Shown here piece by piece: positions 10,986-19,547 of a stretch of DNA of 64,000 bases; positions within the stretch are counted from its first letter, which is position 1; the number at the start of each line of letters is the position of its first letter. The notes below the pieces were generated by a model. That model searched no databases and was not told the origin of the DNA. It saw only the letters and a list, made by a program, of their open reading frames with translations. A program made the position numbers and the translations under genes. This DNA comes from Oleiagrimonas sp963821885 (GTDB taxonomy: Bacteria; Pseudomonadota; Gammaproteobacteria; Xanthomonadales; Rhodanobacteraceae): the NCBI GenBank assembly GCA_963821885.1, contig CAWGFN010000001.1, forward strand, positions 124,001 through 188,000, in the 5' to 3' direction.

Positions 10986-12260
10986 TCACGGCGTGAAGCG
11001 CAAGGCCACCGCGCGCCGTTCGAGGATGCCCATGTGCGCCTGGTCGCTGAGTACCAGGTTGCGCAGCTCGAACGGAGCATGCAGTGCGGCGGGCACCGCG
11101 CCGGCGTCGAAGCGCAGGTCGATGGTGCCGCGGCCGGCAGACAGCCAGGTGGCCGACTGGGCGTAGGCGGCCGGATGCATGCTGCCGTCGGCGGCATGCC
11201 CGTACAGCACCCCGGACACGGCATATCGGCTGGCCTGTGCGGCGCGGATGCCAATGCGGACATCGATGCGGCCACTGCCGCTCGAGCGAACCTGCGAACG
11301 ACCGTCGAGTCGTGCATCGGTCACGCTCAGCGCGAACGCACTGGTGGCATCACGCAGCACGGTGTTGCCCTTGCCGTCGGTGGTGCTGGTGAAGGTGTGA
11401 AGCTCCCACAGGCCGCGGCGATCGGCGTGGCTCGCGTCGGGTGTCACGTCGACGTGATAGCTTCCGCCCGCGTCGCGGGCGTAGGTGAGGTTGCGGACAT
11501 GGCCGTCCGGCGCCACCAGGAATCCGCCCACCGCCGCCATCGCGCGGTTCTTTCCGGCATCCTCCAGGCGCACCCTGAGGCGAACCGACTGGCCGGAAAC
11601 GATGGTGTCGCGGTTGGTGCGGGCATGCAGCACCAGCGGACTGCCGGGTTCATACACGTGCACCACGTAGCGTCCACGGGCATCGCTGGCCCTGAGCGTC
11701 ACCGGGCCGGGACCGATGTCGTCGCGCAGCTTCACCACCACGCTGCCGTCGGCCACCATCATGCCGGCGCCGCGCAATTGCGTGCTGTTGGCCGAGTGGC
11801 TCAGTGCCTTGGGTCCGCGCAGGATCTTGCTGTTGTGGATGACCTCCAGCTTTTGCGGATCGATCTGGCCGAAACGTCCCCCCGTCGGACTCAGGCGAAT
11901 CAGCGCTCCGGGCGTGGACGTGGGCAGGCTGAGCCCGCGCTTGAGCTCGTCGGCGCTGGCGTCCTGCCAGTATTCACGGCTGGTGCGGTCGAAGGGCCGC
12001 GGTGCTCCCTGCAGGGGGCGCGAGGCATCGAGTTTCCAGCTGACGTGCGCGGGTGCGTGATCCGCGTGGGGCACCGCCGGGACGCCCGTGGCGGTCGGCA
12101 CCGCGCGCAGGGTCAGTGGCACCATGTCGCCCTTTTGCGCCGGCAACAGGGTGCCGGCGTGGTGCGGCTCGTGCAGGGTATTGCGCGAGGTGGCGCCGGA
12201 GGCGCCGGCCACGGCCAGCAGCAGGGCGGCCGCGAGCGGAATGAGTTTTTTCGTGTTCAT
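10986..12260 (-). CDS. Secreted DUF4785-family protein
   Basis: A 424-residue protein with a clear signal peptide (MNTKKLIPLAAALLLAVAGASG, probable cleavage near residue 23). The rest is beta-rich and looks like stacked immunoglobulin-like domains: 'GPVTLRASDARGRYVVHVYEPGSP', 'DTIVSGQSVRLRVRLEDAG' and 'YHVDVTPD' are typical strands. I recognise the overall pattern as DUF4785, a family of unknown function. No catalytic motif is visible. It lies 10 bp downstream of a secreted lipase-like gene, so the two are probably co-transcribed and exported together; a role as partner or chaperone of the hydrolase is only a guess. Confidence 0.72.
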   Translation of the reverse strand: MNTKKLIPLAAALLLAVAGASGATSRNTLHEPHHAGTLLPAQKGDMVPLTLRAVPTATGVPAVPHADHAPAHVSWKLDASRPLQGAPRPFDRTSREYWQDASADELKRGLSLPTSTPGALIRLSPTGGRFGQIDPQKLEVIHNSKILRGPKALSHSANSTQLRGAGMMVADGSVVVKLRDDIGPGPVTLRASDARGRYVVHVYEPGSPLVLHARTNRDTIVSGQSVRLRVRLEDAGKNRAMAAVGGFLVAPDGHVRNLTYARDAGGSYHVDVTPDASHADRRGLWELHTFTSTTDGKGNTVLRDATSAFALSVTDARLDGRSQVRSSGSGRIDVRIGIRAAQASRYAVSGVLYGHAADGSMHPAAYAQSATWLSAGRGTIDLRFDAGAVPAALHAPFELRNLVLSDQAHMGILERRAVALRFTP

Positions 12261-12270
12261 GTCGGCCTCC

Positions 12271-13131
12271 TCAAAGATCGTTGCGCAGCACGGTGTCGAT
12301 GCCGAAGCACGCGCGCCGGCTCTGGTTGTGCGAGAGCGTCTTGCCCAGCACGTTCTTGTCCTTGAACCACAGGGTGCCTGCCGCGGACTGGCTGGTGCAG
12401 TTCAGGAAGCCGTCGGAACAGCTGTCGAGCCAGTTCTGCGTGATCTCCAGGCCCACGTTGAGCGTGTAACCGCCGCAATAGGAGTCGGAGTTGAACGGCG
12501 AGGAGACGACGTCGGTGCCGACCACGTCCCAGAAGCCCTTGGGCAGGGCAGGCCGGCCGGACGTGCCCAGCAGCCAGTTCTGGTTGTAGTACGCCATCCA
12601 GCTCACCTGCTGCTGGCGCACGGCATCGTTCTGGTACCCCAGCAACCAGCCCAGCGAGGATTCGAACACGTTGCCGTTCATGACGGCGTCGGCCAATGGC
12701 GTGCCCGCGCTGGATGGCGCCACCGCGTCGACCCAGCGGATCTTGGAGATGATGCCGGGATAGCGGCTGTCCCAGGTCGGGTTGGACAGGATCCAGCGCA
12801 TCACGTTGCCGCCGTTCGAATGCGTGATGACCACCAGGTCGTCGATATGGCGGGTGTTGATGAAGTTGCTCAGCTGCGTCGCCAGGCAGCCCGCGGCGCG
12901 GTCGTCCCACATGTACTGGGTGAAATCGCAGTTGACCACCAGCAGGTTGTTCGGATCGCTCAATCCCTGGCGTATCGATTCGACCATCGAAGACTGCCAG
13001 TAGTCGTGGTAGGCATCGGTCTGGCTGCCGGTGCCGTGGACCAGCGCGACGCCGGTGACGGCCGCCATGGCCGGTACGCAAAAGCAAGCCGCCAGCAGAG
13101 CCAGCAGCAACGCGAGACGTGCTCGTAACAT
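12271..13131 (-). CDS. Secreted lipase-like alpha/beta hydrolase
   Basis: A 286-residue protein with a signal peptide (hydrophobic core 'LALLLALLAACFCVPAMA'). The mature part begins 'VTGVALVHGTGSQTDAYHDYW', the oxyanion-side HG motif of alpha/beta hydrolases. The nucleophile elbow is 'VITHSNGGNVMRW', where serine sits in an H-S-N-G-G setting rather than the usual GxSxG. Several cysteines (in 'NCDF', 'GCLA', 'SYCGG', 'DSCSDGFLNC') suggest disulfides in the periplasm or outside. Start ATG 13131 is set by a strong GGAGGGAGGAAC ribosome site. A triacylglycerol lipase or related esterase is the best guess; the substrate is unknown. Confidence 0.75.
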   Translation of the reverse strand: MLRARLALLLALLAACFCVPAMAAVTGVALVHGTGSQTDAYHDYWQSSMVESIRQGLSDPNNLLVVNCDFTQYMWDDRAAGCLATQLSNFINTRHIDDLVVITHSNGGNVMRWILSNPTWDSRYPGIISKIRWVDAVAPSSAGTPLADAVMNGNVFESSLGWLLGYQNDAVRQQQVSWMAYYNQNWLLGTSGRPALPKGFWDVVGTDVVSSPFNSDSYCGGYTLNVGLEITQNWLDSCSDGFLNCTSQSAAGTLWFKDKNVLGKTLSHNQSRRACFGIDTVLRNDL

Positions 13132-13142
13132 GATGTTCCTCC

Positions 13143-13170
13143 CTCCATGCCGTGCGGTGTTGCACCGCAC
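13143..13170 (-). other. Stem-loop in the lipase 5' leader
   Basis: GTGCGGTG (13152-13159) and CACCGCAC (13163-13170) form a perfect 8-bp stem with a three-base loop, ending about 10 bp before the lipase ribosome site. No U-run follows. It could affect mRNA stability or ribosome access. Confidence 0.35.
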
Positions 13171-13301
13171 GCGCCCGCACATCCGCCCGCGTTCGATTCG
13201 CAGGTTCGCGGGTGGTGTCGAGCCGATTTTCGATCCTCCCCTCGGGATCGCCCTTGCCCGGCGGCGCCATCCTCCCCCGAGGCGCGCTGACGGGTTCGCC
13301 A

Positions 13302-13331
13302 AGCCTAATCCCGGGTTTCCACGGGAGTCAA
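13302..13331 (-). promoter_or_regulatory. Sigma-70-type promoter for the lipase/DUF4785 unit
   Basis: On the minus strand TTGACT (13331-13326) and TAGGCT (13307-13302) are separated by 18 bp. Transcription would begin near 13295, leaving a leader of about 165 bases before the lipase ATG. A perfect palindrome overlaps the -35 box. Confidence 0.5.
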
Positions 13332-13342
13332 ACGAACGTTTG
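13329..13342. promoter_or_regulatory. Palindromic operator candidate (CAAACG-AA-CGTTTG)
   Basis: A perfect inverted repeat with 6-bp arms and a 2-bp centre in an otherwise GC-rich gap. It overlaps the predicted -35 of the lipase promoter, the position expected for a repressor site. The size and symmetry resemble operators of TetR-family regulators, but no regulator gene is in the window. Confidence 0.45.
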
Positions 13343-13389
13343 TAAATGTGTGACGCCGCGCGTCCGGGCCGGGGTCCGGCGGGCGTCGT

Positions 13390-14076
13390 TCAGAATTCCA
13401 GGTCCACGGCCGCGCACAGGTAATCGACCAGAGGCGCGATGCGCTGGAAGGTGCGGATGACCTCCTGGCGCAGTCGGGGCGAGCAGACCACCGCGTCGTC
13501 GATCGGCGTGCCGCTGGCGAAGCTCTTGAGCTTGAGGTCGTCGATCAGTTCGTGGTCCGCTTCGAAGCCGCGTGGCGGACGTTTTAATGACTCGCCCTGG
13601 AAGCGGAAGTGCCGGCGGAATGTCGGGCTGCGGGTCGCGCGCTTCCAGGCATCAGGGTTGTCGACGATGAAATGCCGGATGCGTCGCAAGGTGTCCGATT
13701 CGGGATGCCAGATGCCACCGCCGGCAAAGCAGTTGCCGGGCTCGATGTGCAGATAGAACGCGGGCGCATGCACCTCGCGCCGCCGCTCGTGGAAGAAGCG
13801 CGCCCCGCTCCATGTCTTGTACGGCAGCTTGTTGTTGGAAAAGCGCACGTCGCGATGGATGCGGAACAGCGAGCCGCCCATCTTGCGCGGGTCGGCGCGG
13901 TAGTGGGGGCTGATCGCGGCGATCGGTTCGGCGAGGTCGGCGATCAGGGCCAGGAACGGTTCGCGCACGTGCGCCTCGTAGGCGTCCTTGTGTTCCTGGA
14001 ACCAGGCGCGGTTGTTGTTGCGCGCGAGCTGACGGAAAAAGCGGAAGGTGGCCGGAGTGAAATGCGTCGGGCTCAT
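13390..14076 (-). CDS. DUF2461 family protein
   Basis: A 228-residue protein of the DUF2461/TIGR02453 family. Characteristic segments are 'FTPATFRFFRQLARNNNRAWF' split around the NNR motif, 'MGGSLFRIHRDVRFSNNKLPYKTW', 'FYLHIEPGNCFAGGGIWHP' and 'FRFQGESLKRPPRGF'. Function is unknown; the family occurs widely as single-domain soluble proteins. Its ATG overlaps the sbcB stop by 4 bp (ATGA), so it is translationally coupled to exonuclease I. Confidence 0.9.
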   Translation of the reverse strand: MSPTHFTPATFRFFRQLARNNNRAWFQEHKDAYEAHVREPFLALIADLAEPIAAISPHYRADPRKMGGSLFRIHRDVRFSNNKLPYKTWSGARFFHERRREVHAPAFYLHIEPGNCFAGGGIWHPESDTLRRIRHFIVDNPDAWKRATRSPTFRRHFRFQGESLKRPPRGFEADHELIDDLKLKSFASGTPIDDAVVCSPRLRQEVIRTFQRIAPLVDYLCAAVDLEF

Positions 14077-15524
14077 GGCGTGGTCGGCAGGTCCAGTTCA
14101 GTGGCCAGTTCACGCCCCCACTGCTCGAGCTGGTCCAGCAGGGGTTGCCGGGCGGCGGGCTCGGTCTCGCGCAGCGCCTTCAGTTCGGCGAAATACCGCG
14201 CGAGGGTGAGGGTGGTCAGGGCCGATTCGTGGCCCAGCCTCTGCCGGCGGAAATCGTCCCAACGCCGATGTTCGGCCGGCGTCAGGGTGTCGGGCCAGTT
14301 GCGCGCGCGATAGCGGAAAAGCAGCTCGGCGTAGCGTGGGTCGGCAAAGCCGAAGTCACGGTCCAGCTTGTCCGGCGGGGTGGCGCGAACGGCATCCAGC
14401 AGGCGACGGTCGGCGTCCGAGGGGAAGCCCGAATACAGCGCCAGCTCGACATCCTCGGGCGGCGGGAAATCGCTGGCCTCGGCGAATACGGCCTGCACCT
14501 TGGCGGCGATGCCGTCGGCGGCCAGCAGTTCCTTGCGATGCACGTGGCAGCGCTGGGCATCCAGGCCGATGCGCGCGGTGTCGACGCCGTCGAGCACCGA
14601 CAGCGGCGCCAGGGCCGGTGAACGGTTGGCATGGATGGTGCGCAGGGGGATCCGCTCGACGTCCTCGGGCAGGTCGGCGCGCGGGGTGAACACGCGGTCG
14701 GCGATGTCCCTCGCGTCCAGCATGATCAGGTCGACCGGATTGGCGGCCAGGTCGTAGACGATGATCTCGTTGGCTCGCCGGGGATGCTGCGCCAGTGGCA
14801 CGATCATCGACAGGCAACCCTGCGTGGCGGGATAGCGCGAGGACACGTGGAGCAAGGCCGGCTTGTGCACCAGGTCCAGCAGCTCCAGGGCACGCCGCTT
14901 GCGGCGCAGGTCGAAATACCAGTTCCAGAGCCGCGGCTGCCTGGCGCGAATCAGGCGCGCCAGGCCGATCAGGGCCTGGACGTCGGACAGGGCGTCATGC
15001 GCGCGCTGCTGCTCGATGCCGTTGGCGGCGCACAGGTCCTCCAGGCGGAAGCTGGGCGCGCCGTCCTCGCGGGTGGGCCAGGTCATGCCCTCGGGACGCA
15101 GCGCGTAGCACATGCGGGCCAGGTCGATCAGGTCCCAGCGTGAATTGCCCTGTTGCCACTCGCGCGCGTAGGGGTCGTGGAAATTGCGGTACAGCATCTG
15201 CCGGGTGAATTCGTCGTCGAAGCGCAGCGAGTTGTAGCCCACGCCGCAGGTGCCGGGGCGGGCCAGCTCTTCGTGGACGCGGGCGACGAACTCGGCCTCG
15301 GCAAGGCCTTCGCGCTGGGCCTGCTGGGGGCTGATGCCGGTGACCAGGCAGGCCTGCGGGCTGGGCAGCGCGTCGCGCGGCGGTCGGCAGAAGATCGATA
15401 CCGCTTCACCGACCGGCTCCAGGTCAAGGGTGGTGCGGATGCCGGCAAACTGCAGCACCCGGTCGCGCCGGCTGTCGATGCCGGTGGTCTCGTAGTCGTG
15501 CCAGAGGAAACTCGCCTCGCTCAT
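14073..15524 (-). CDS. sbcB: Exodeoxyribonuclease I
   Basis: A 483-residue 3'-5' exonuclease acting on single-stranded DNA in recombination and mismatch repair. DEDDh motifs are visible: 'HDYETTG' (Asp10, Glu12), 'GYNSLRFDDEF', and 'RAHDALSDVQA'. The SH3-like and C-terminal regions follow with 'YPATQGCLSMIVPLA' and 'RYRARNWPDTLTPAE'. Length is close to the E. coli enzyme. ATG 15524 was chosen; ATG 15533 three codons earlier is equally possible, as neither has a good ribosome site. The gene diverges from orn across 81 bp, and DUF2461 follows with a 4-bp overlap. Confidence 0.94.
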   Translation of the reverse strand: MSEASFLWHDYETTGIDSRRDRVLQFAGIRTTLDLEPVGEAVSIFCRPPRDALPSPQACLVTGISPQQAQREGLAEAEFVARVHEELARPGTCGVGYNSLRFDDEFTRQMLYRNFHDPYAREWQQGNSRWDLIDLARMCYALRPEGMTWPTREDGAPSFRLEDLCAANGIEQQRAHDALSDVQALIGLARLIRARQPRLWNWYFDLRRKRRALELLDLVHKPALLHVSSRYPATQGCLSMIVPLAQHPRRANEIIVYDLAANPVDLIMLDARDIADRVFTPRADLPEDVERIPLRTIHANRSPALAPLSVLDGVDTARIGLDAQRCHVHRKELLAADGIAAKVQAVFAEASDFPPPEDVELALYSGFPSDADRRLLDAVRATPPDKLDRDFGFADPRYAELLFRYRARNWPDTLTPAEHRRWDDFRRQRLGHESALTTLTLARYFAELKALRETEPAARQPLLDQLEQWGRELATELDLPTTP

Positions 15525-15572
15525 GGGTCGCATCTTCGCACGAGCGGCGGCCACCGTCGCAGGGGTCGGCCT

Positions 15573-15581
15573 TGCTACACT
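15573..15581 (+). promoter_or_regulatory. Extended -10 promoter candidate for orn
   Basis: TGCTACACT (TGn plus TACACT) lies 25 bp before the orn ATG, in the 81-bp divergent gap with sbcB. The -35 region has no good match. Confidence 0.4.
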
Positions 15582-15605
15582 CGCCAGCGACGCAAGGAGA
15601 CGCCG

Positions 15606-16175
15606 ATGCCGCAGCATGACGACAACCTGATCTGGATCGATCTGGAAATGACCGGACTCGACACGGATCGTGATTCCATCCTGGAAATCGCCACCATCGT
15701 CACCGATCGCGAGCTGAACATCCTCGCCGAGGGTCCGGTGTTCGCGATCCACCACGCCGAGTCGCGACTGCAGGCGATGGACGACTGGAACCGAAAACAG
15801 CACGGTGGCTCCGGGCTTTGGGAGCAGGTGCTGTCGTCGGGCATCGACCACGCCCAGGCCGAGGCGGAGACCCTGGCGTTCCTCGCCGAGTGGGTGCCTG
15901 CCGGCAAGTCGCCGATGTGCGGAAACTCGATCTGCCAGGATCGGCGCTTCCTGCACCGGCAGATGTCGGGCCTGGAACAGTATTTCCACTACCGCAATCT
16001 GGACGTGTCCACGCTCAAGGAGCTGGCGCGGCGCTGGGCGCCGGACATCGCCCGCGGCATCGGCAAGACCAGCGCGCACACCGCCCTGAGCGATATTCGC
16101 GATTCCATCGACGAGCTGCGCTACTACCGCCGCTTCATGGGCGCCCTGTCGGGACAGGCGGAGAGTGCTGCGTGA
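15606..16175 (+). CDS. orn: Oligoribonuclease
   Basis: A 189-residue DEDDh 3'-5' exoribonuclease that finishes the decay of 2-5 nucleotide RNAs and the linear product of cyclic-di-GMP breakdown. Motifs: 'WIDLEMTGLD' (Asp12, Glu14), 'GNSICQDRRFL', and 'KTSAHTALSDIRDSIDELRYY', which holds the catalytic histidine and last aspartate. ATG 15606 follows AAGGAGA at a good distance. folP begins within its stop codon (GTGA overlap), so orn, folP and probably glmM are one unit. Confidence 0.96.
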   Translation: MPQHDDNLIWIDLEMTGLDTDRDSILEIATIVTDRELNILAEGPVFAIHHAESRLQAMDDWNRKQHGGSGLWEQVLSSGIDHAQAEAETLAFLAEWVPAGKSPMCGNSICQDRRFLHRQMSGLEQYFHYRNLDVSTLKELARRWAPDIARGIGKTSAHTALSDIRDSIDELRYYRRFMGALSGQAESAA

Positions 16176-17086
16176 ACGCCCTGTTCGGCGATGACGGCGT
16201 GCGCCGCCTCGATTGCGCGGGGCGCGAACTGAAGCTGGACCGGCCGCGCGTGGTCGGCATCGTCAACGTGACCCCCGATTCGTTCTCCGACGGTGGCGAG
16301 CATGCCGACACGGACTCCGCCATCGCGCATGGATTGAAGCTGCTGGAAGAGGGTGCCGACATGCTCGACATCGGCGGCGAGTCCACGCGCCCCGGCGCGG
16401 CCGAGGTCGGTGTCGACGAGGAACTGGCCCGGGTCATCCCGGTGATCGAGGGCCTGGCGCGCGCATGCCGTGCGCCGTTGTCGGTGGACACCTCCAAGCC
16501 GGCGGTGATGCGCGCCGCGGTTGCCGCTGGCGCGGGCATGATCAACGACGTGGCCGCGTTGCGCGCGGAGGGCGCGCTGGAGGCAGCCGCCGAACTGAAC
16601 GTGCCGGTCTGCCTGATGCACATGCAGGGCGCGCCGCGCAGCATGCAGGATGCGCCCCGCTACGACGACGTCGTCGGCGAGGTCCACCGTTTCCTGGCCG
16701 AGCGCGTGTTCGCCTGCGAGATGGCCGGCATCGACAAGCGGCGCCTGCTGGTCGACCCGGGTTTCGGCTTCGGCAAGACCCTGGAGCACAACCTGGCCCT
16801 GTTGCGCGGCCTCGGGCGTTTTGTCGACCTGGCCGCCGGTGTCTACGTGGGCCTGTCGCGCAAGTCGATGATCGGCGCCATCACCGGCCGCGAGGATCCG
16901 GCGGCACGCGGGCCCGGTTCGCTGGCGGCCGCCGTGGTGGCCGCGCAGCGCGGCGCGTTACTGGTGCGCACGCATGACGTCGAGGCCACCGTCGATGCCC
17001 TGGCCGTCTGGCGCGCGATCCACGAGGGCGATCCCGCGCCGGCGCGACCGGCGCCGGCCGCGCCACGCTGGCCGGACGACGATTGA
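16172..17086 (+). CDS. folP: Dihydropteroate synthase
   Basis: A 304-residue TIM-barrel enzyme that joins 4-aminobenzoate to the pterin diphosphate in folate synthesis, the target of sulfonamides. Conserved motifs are all present: 'GIVNVTPDSFSDGG', 'LDIGGESTRPGA', 'VDTSKP', 'INDVAAL', 'LMHMQGAPRSMQ', 'LVDPGFGFGKT', 'GLSRKSMIGAI' and 'RTHDVEAT'. GTG 16172 overlaps the orn stop by 4 bp. A proline- and alanine-rich tail of about 18 residues follows the fold. Confidence 0.96.
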   Translation: MNALFGDDGVRRLDCAGRELKLDRPRVVGIVNVTPDSFSDGGEHADTDSAIAHGLKLLEEGADMLDIGGESTRPGAAEVGVDEELARVIPVIEGLARACRAPLSVDTSKPAVMRAAVAAGAGMINDVAALRAEGALEAAAELNVPVCLMHMQGAPRSMQDAPRYDDVVGEVHRFLAERVFACEMAGIDKRRLLVDPGFGFGKTLEHNLALLRGLGRFVDLAAGVYVGLSRKSMIGAITGREDPAARGPGSLAAAVVAAQRGALLVRTHDVEATVDALAVWRAIHEGDPAPARPAPAAPRWPDDD

Positions 17087-17124
17087 GCCCGGTACCGGAC
17101 ATCACGCACAGACGACGGCGAATC

Positions 17125-18477
17125 ATGAGCAAGCGCAAATACTTCGGCACCGACGGCATCCGCGGACGGGTGGGGGAATGGCCCATCACGGCGGAGTTCA
17201 TGCTGCGCCTGGGGCGCGCGGCGGGCGTCGCCCTCGGCGGGCGCAGCGAGCGGCCGGTGGTGCTGATAGGCAAGGACACGCGGGTCTCCGGTTACATGTT
17301 CGAGTCGGCCCTGGAGGCCGGGCTGGTCGCCGCCGGCGCCGACGTGCGGCTGCTCGGCCCCATGCCCACGCCGGCCGTGGCCTTCCTGACCCGCAGCCTG
17401 CGCGCCGATGCCGGCATCGTCATCAGCGCCTCGCACAATCCGCACCAGGACAACGGCATCAAGTTCTTCTCCGCCGATGGCGAGAAGCTCGGCGACGCGC
17501 TGGAGACGGCGATCGAGCGCGAGGTCGACGCGGACTTCGTCACGGTGGCCTCCGAGCGCCTGGGCAAGGCGCGCCGCATCGTCGACGCCGAGGCCCGCTA
17601 CGTCGAATTCTGCAAGCGCACGCTGCCGGACGATTTCTCCCTGCACGGCATGCACATCGCGCTCGACTGCGCGCACGGCGCGACCTACCAGGTGGCGCCC
17701 AAGGTATTCGCCGAGCTGGGCGCGCGGGTGCAGGTGATCGGCGCGCAGCCGGACGGCTTCAACATCAACGCCGGTTGTGGCTCGACCCATCCCGAGGCCC
17801 TGCGCGCGCTGGTCATGGAAAGTGGCGCCGACCTCGGCATTGCCTTCGATGGCGATGGCGACCGGGTGCAGATGATCGACCGCGACGGCGCGCAGGTGGA
17901 TGGCGACGACATGCTGTACGTGCTGGCGCGCAGCTGGAAGCGACGCGGCATGCTGAAGGGACCGGTGGTCGGCACGCTGATGAGCAACTACGGCTTCGAG
18001 CAGGCCCTGGCCGGCATGGGCATCGAACTGGTGCGGGCCAACGTCGGCGATCGCTACGTGATGCAGCAGCTCAAGGCGCACCAGGGCGTCCTCGGCGGCG
18101 AGACATCCGGCCACATGCTGTGCCTGGACCGCGCCACCACCGGCGACGGCATCGTGGCGGTCCTGGCCGTGCTCGAGGCGCTCAAGGCCGACGCCACGGA
18201 CCTCGTGGCGGCGCGGGCCGACCTGCACAAGCTGCCGCAGGTCATGCTCAACGTGCCGGTGACGGCCGGCGCCGCGGACGTGCTCGAGACGCCGGCGGTG
18301 CGCGAGGCGGTGGAGCTCGCCCGCGAGCAGTTGCAGGGACGGGGGCGGCTGTTCCTGCGCGCCTCCGGGACCGAGCCACTGGTGCGGGTCACGGTCGAGG
18401 CCGATGACGCGGACGAGGTCGAGGCCGTGGCAAAGCGACTGGCAGACGTCGTAAAATCGGCCTACTCACGCTCGTGA
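17125..18477 (+). CDS. glmM: Phosphoglucosamine mutase
   Basis: A 450-residue enzyme that converts glucosamine-6-phosphate to glucosamine-1-phosphate for UDP-GlcNAc, peptidoglycan and lipid A. Motifs: N-terminal 'YFGTDGIRGRVGEWPIT', phosphoserine loop 'VISASHNPHQDNGIKF' (Ser103), metal loop 'FDGDGDRV' (about 241-248), sugar loop 'GGETSGHM', and phosphate-binding 'RASGTEPLVRV'. ATG 17125 gives the family's exact N-terminus. It lies 38 bp after folP, the common folP-glmM order. Confidence 0.97.
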   Translation: MSKRKYFGTDGIRGRVGEWPITAEFMLRLGRAAGVALGGRSERPVVLIGKDTRVSGYMFESALEAGLVAAGADVRLLGPMPTPAVAFLTRSLRADAGIVISASHNPHQDNGIKFFSADGEKLGDALETAIEREVDADFVTVASERLGKARRIVDAEARYVEFCKRTLPDDFSLHGMHIALDCAHGATYQVAPKVFAELGARVQVIGAQPDGFNINAGCGSTHPEALRALVMESGADLGIAFDGDGDRVQMIDRDGAQVDGDDMLYVLARSWKRRGMLKGPVVGTLMSNYGFEQALAGMGIELVRANVGDRYVMQQLKAHQGVLGGETSGHMLCLDRATTGDGIVAVLAVLEALKADATDLVAARADLHKLPQVMLNVPVTAGAADVLETPAVREAVELAREQLQGRGRLFLRASGTEPLVRVTVEADDADEVEAVAKRLADVVKSAYSRS

Positions 18478-18587
18478 GCCTGCCGGGCGCACGCCGCGCC
18501 CACCCAGGTCGCCAAGGATTGGCCCGACGTGCACCGCCCCTGCGGTGGCGGAACACAAGAAGACCGCACGCCAACCTGGACATGGAC

Positions 18588-19523
18588 ATGAAACACGTAC
18601 CGACCCTCGACATCCGTCGTTTCGACACCGATCGTGACGCCTTCGTCGCCGAGCTCGGCGCCGCCTATCGCGAGTTCGGCTTCTGCTGCATCAGCGGACA
18701 CGGCGTCACCCGCGAACTGATCGACCACGCCTACGATGCCTTCAGGCGCTTCTTCGCGTTGCCCGAGGACGTGAAGATGAAGTACCACGTGCCGGGTACC
18801 GGCGGCGCGCGTGGCTACACCCCGTTCAAGATCGAGACCGCCAAGGACAGCCAGTACCCGGACCTCAAGGAGTTCTGGCACGTCGGCCGCGAGCAGACGG
18901 CGGACTCGCGCTTCGCCGATCTCATGCCGCCGAACCTGTGGCCGGCCGAGGTGCCCGGTTTCCGCGAGTACGGTTACGGCCTCTACCAGGCCCTGGACCA
19001 GCTCGGCGCCCGCGTGCTGCGCGCGCTGGCCCTGCACATCGACCTGCCCGAGCACTATTTCGACGACAAGATCGACCAGGGCAATTCGATCCTGCGGCCG
19101 ATCCACTACCCGCCGATCGAGCAGGCCGACGTGCCCAACGTGCGCGCCGGCGCCCACGAGGACATCAATTTCATCACCCTGCTGGTCGGCGCCAGCGCCG
19201 CGGGCCTGGAAGTGCTGACCCGCGAAGGCAAGTGGCTGCCGATCACCACGGAGGGCGACGCCATCGTGGTCAATATCGGCGACATGCTGCAGCGCCTGAC
19301 CAACCGCGTGTATCCGTCGACCACCCATCGCGTGGTCAACCCGCCGGGCGCCGATGCGCGCAAGCCGCGTTACTCGGTGCCGTTCTTCCTGCATCCGAAT
19401 CCCGACGTGGTGCTGGACCCGCTGCCGCAGTGCGTGAGCGAGGACAACCCGAACCACTATCCGGGTTCCATGACCTCGCACGAATACCTGATGCAGCGCC
19501 TGCGCGAGATCCGCCTGATCTGA
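18588..19523 (+). CDS. Isopenicillin N synthase-like 2-oxoglutarate/Fe(II) oxygenase
   Basis: A 311-residue protein of the DIOX_N/2OG-FeII_Oxy superfamily. The N-terminal 'FVAELGAAYREFGFCCISGHGV' and the iron ligands in 'GAHEDINFITLL' (His and Asp) and 'STTHRVVNP' (His), with the cosubstrate arginine in 'RYSVPFFLHP', are all present, so it should be active. The substrate is unknown; family members include penicillin synthases, flavonoid oxygenases and many uncharacterised bacterial enzymes. ATG 18588 is used; ATG 18582 two codons earlier is possible. It converges on the next gene with 24 bp between. Confidence 0.85.
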   Translation: MKHVPTLDIRRFDTDRDAFVAELGAAYREFGFCCISGHGVTRELIDHAYDAFRRFFALPEDVKMKYHVPGTGGARGYTPFKIETAKDSQYPDLKEFWHVGREQTADSRFADLMPPNLWPAEVPGFREYGYGLYQALDQLGARVLRALALHIDLPEHYFDDKIDQGNSILRPIHYPPIEQADVPNVRAGAHEDINFITLLVGASAAGLEVLTREGKWLPITTEGDAIVVNIGDMLQRLTNRVYPSTTHRVVNPPGADARKPRYSVPFFLHPNPDVVLDPLPQCVSEDNPNHYPGSMTSHEYLMQRLREIRLI

Positions 19524-19547
19524 CCCGCTACCGACGGCGCCGCCGGG

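Noticed and set aside
12257..13270. Alternative minus-strand frame of 337 codons over the lipase gene
   Set aside because: It lacks a signal peptide and any motif, while the frame with signal peptide and hydrolase motifs has the strong ribosome site.
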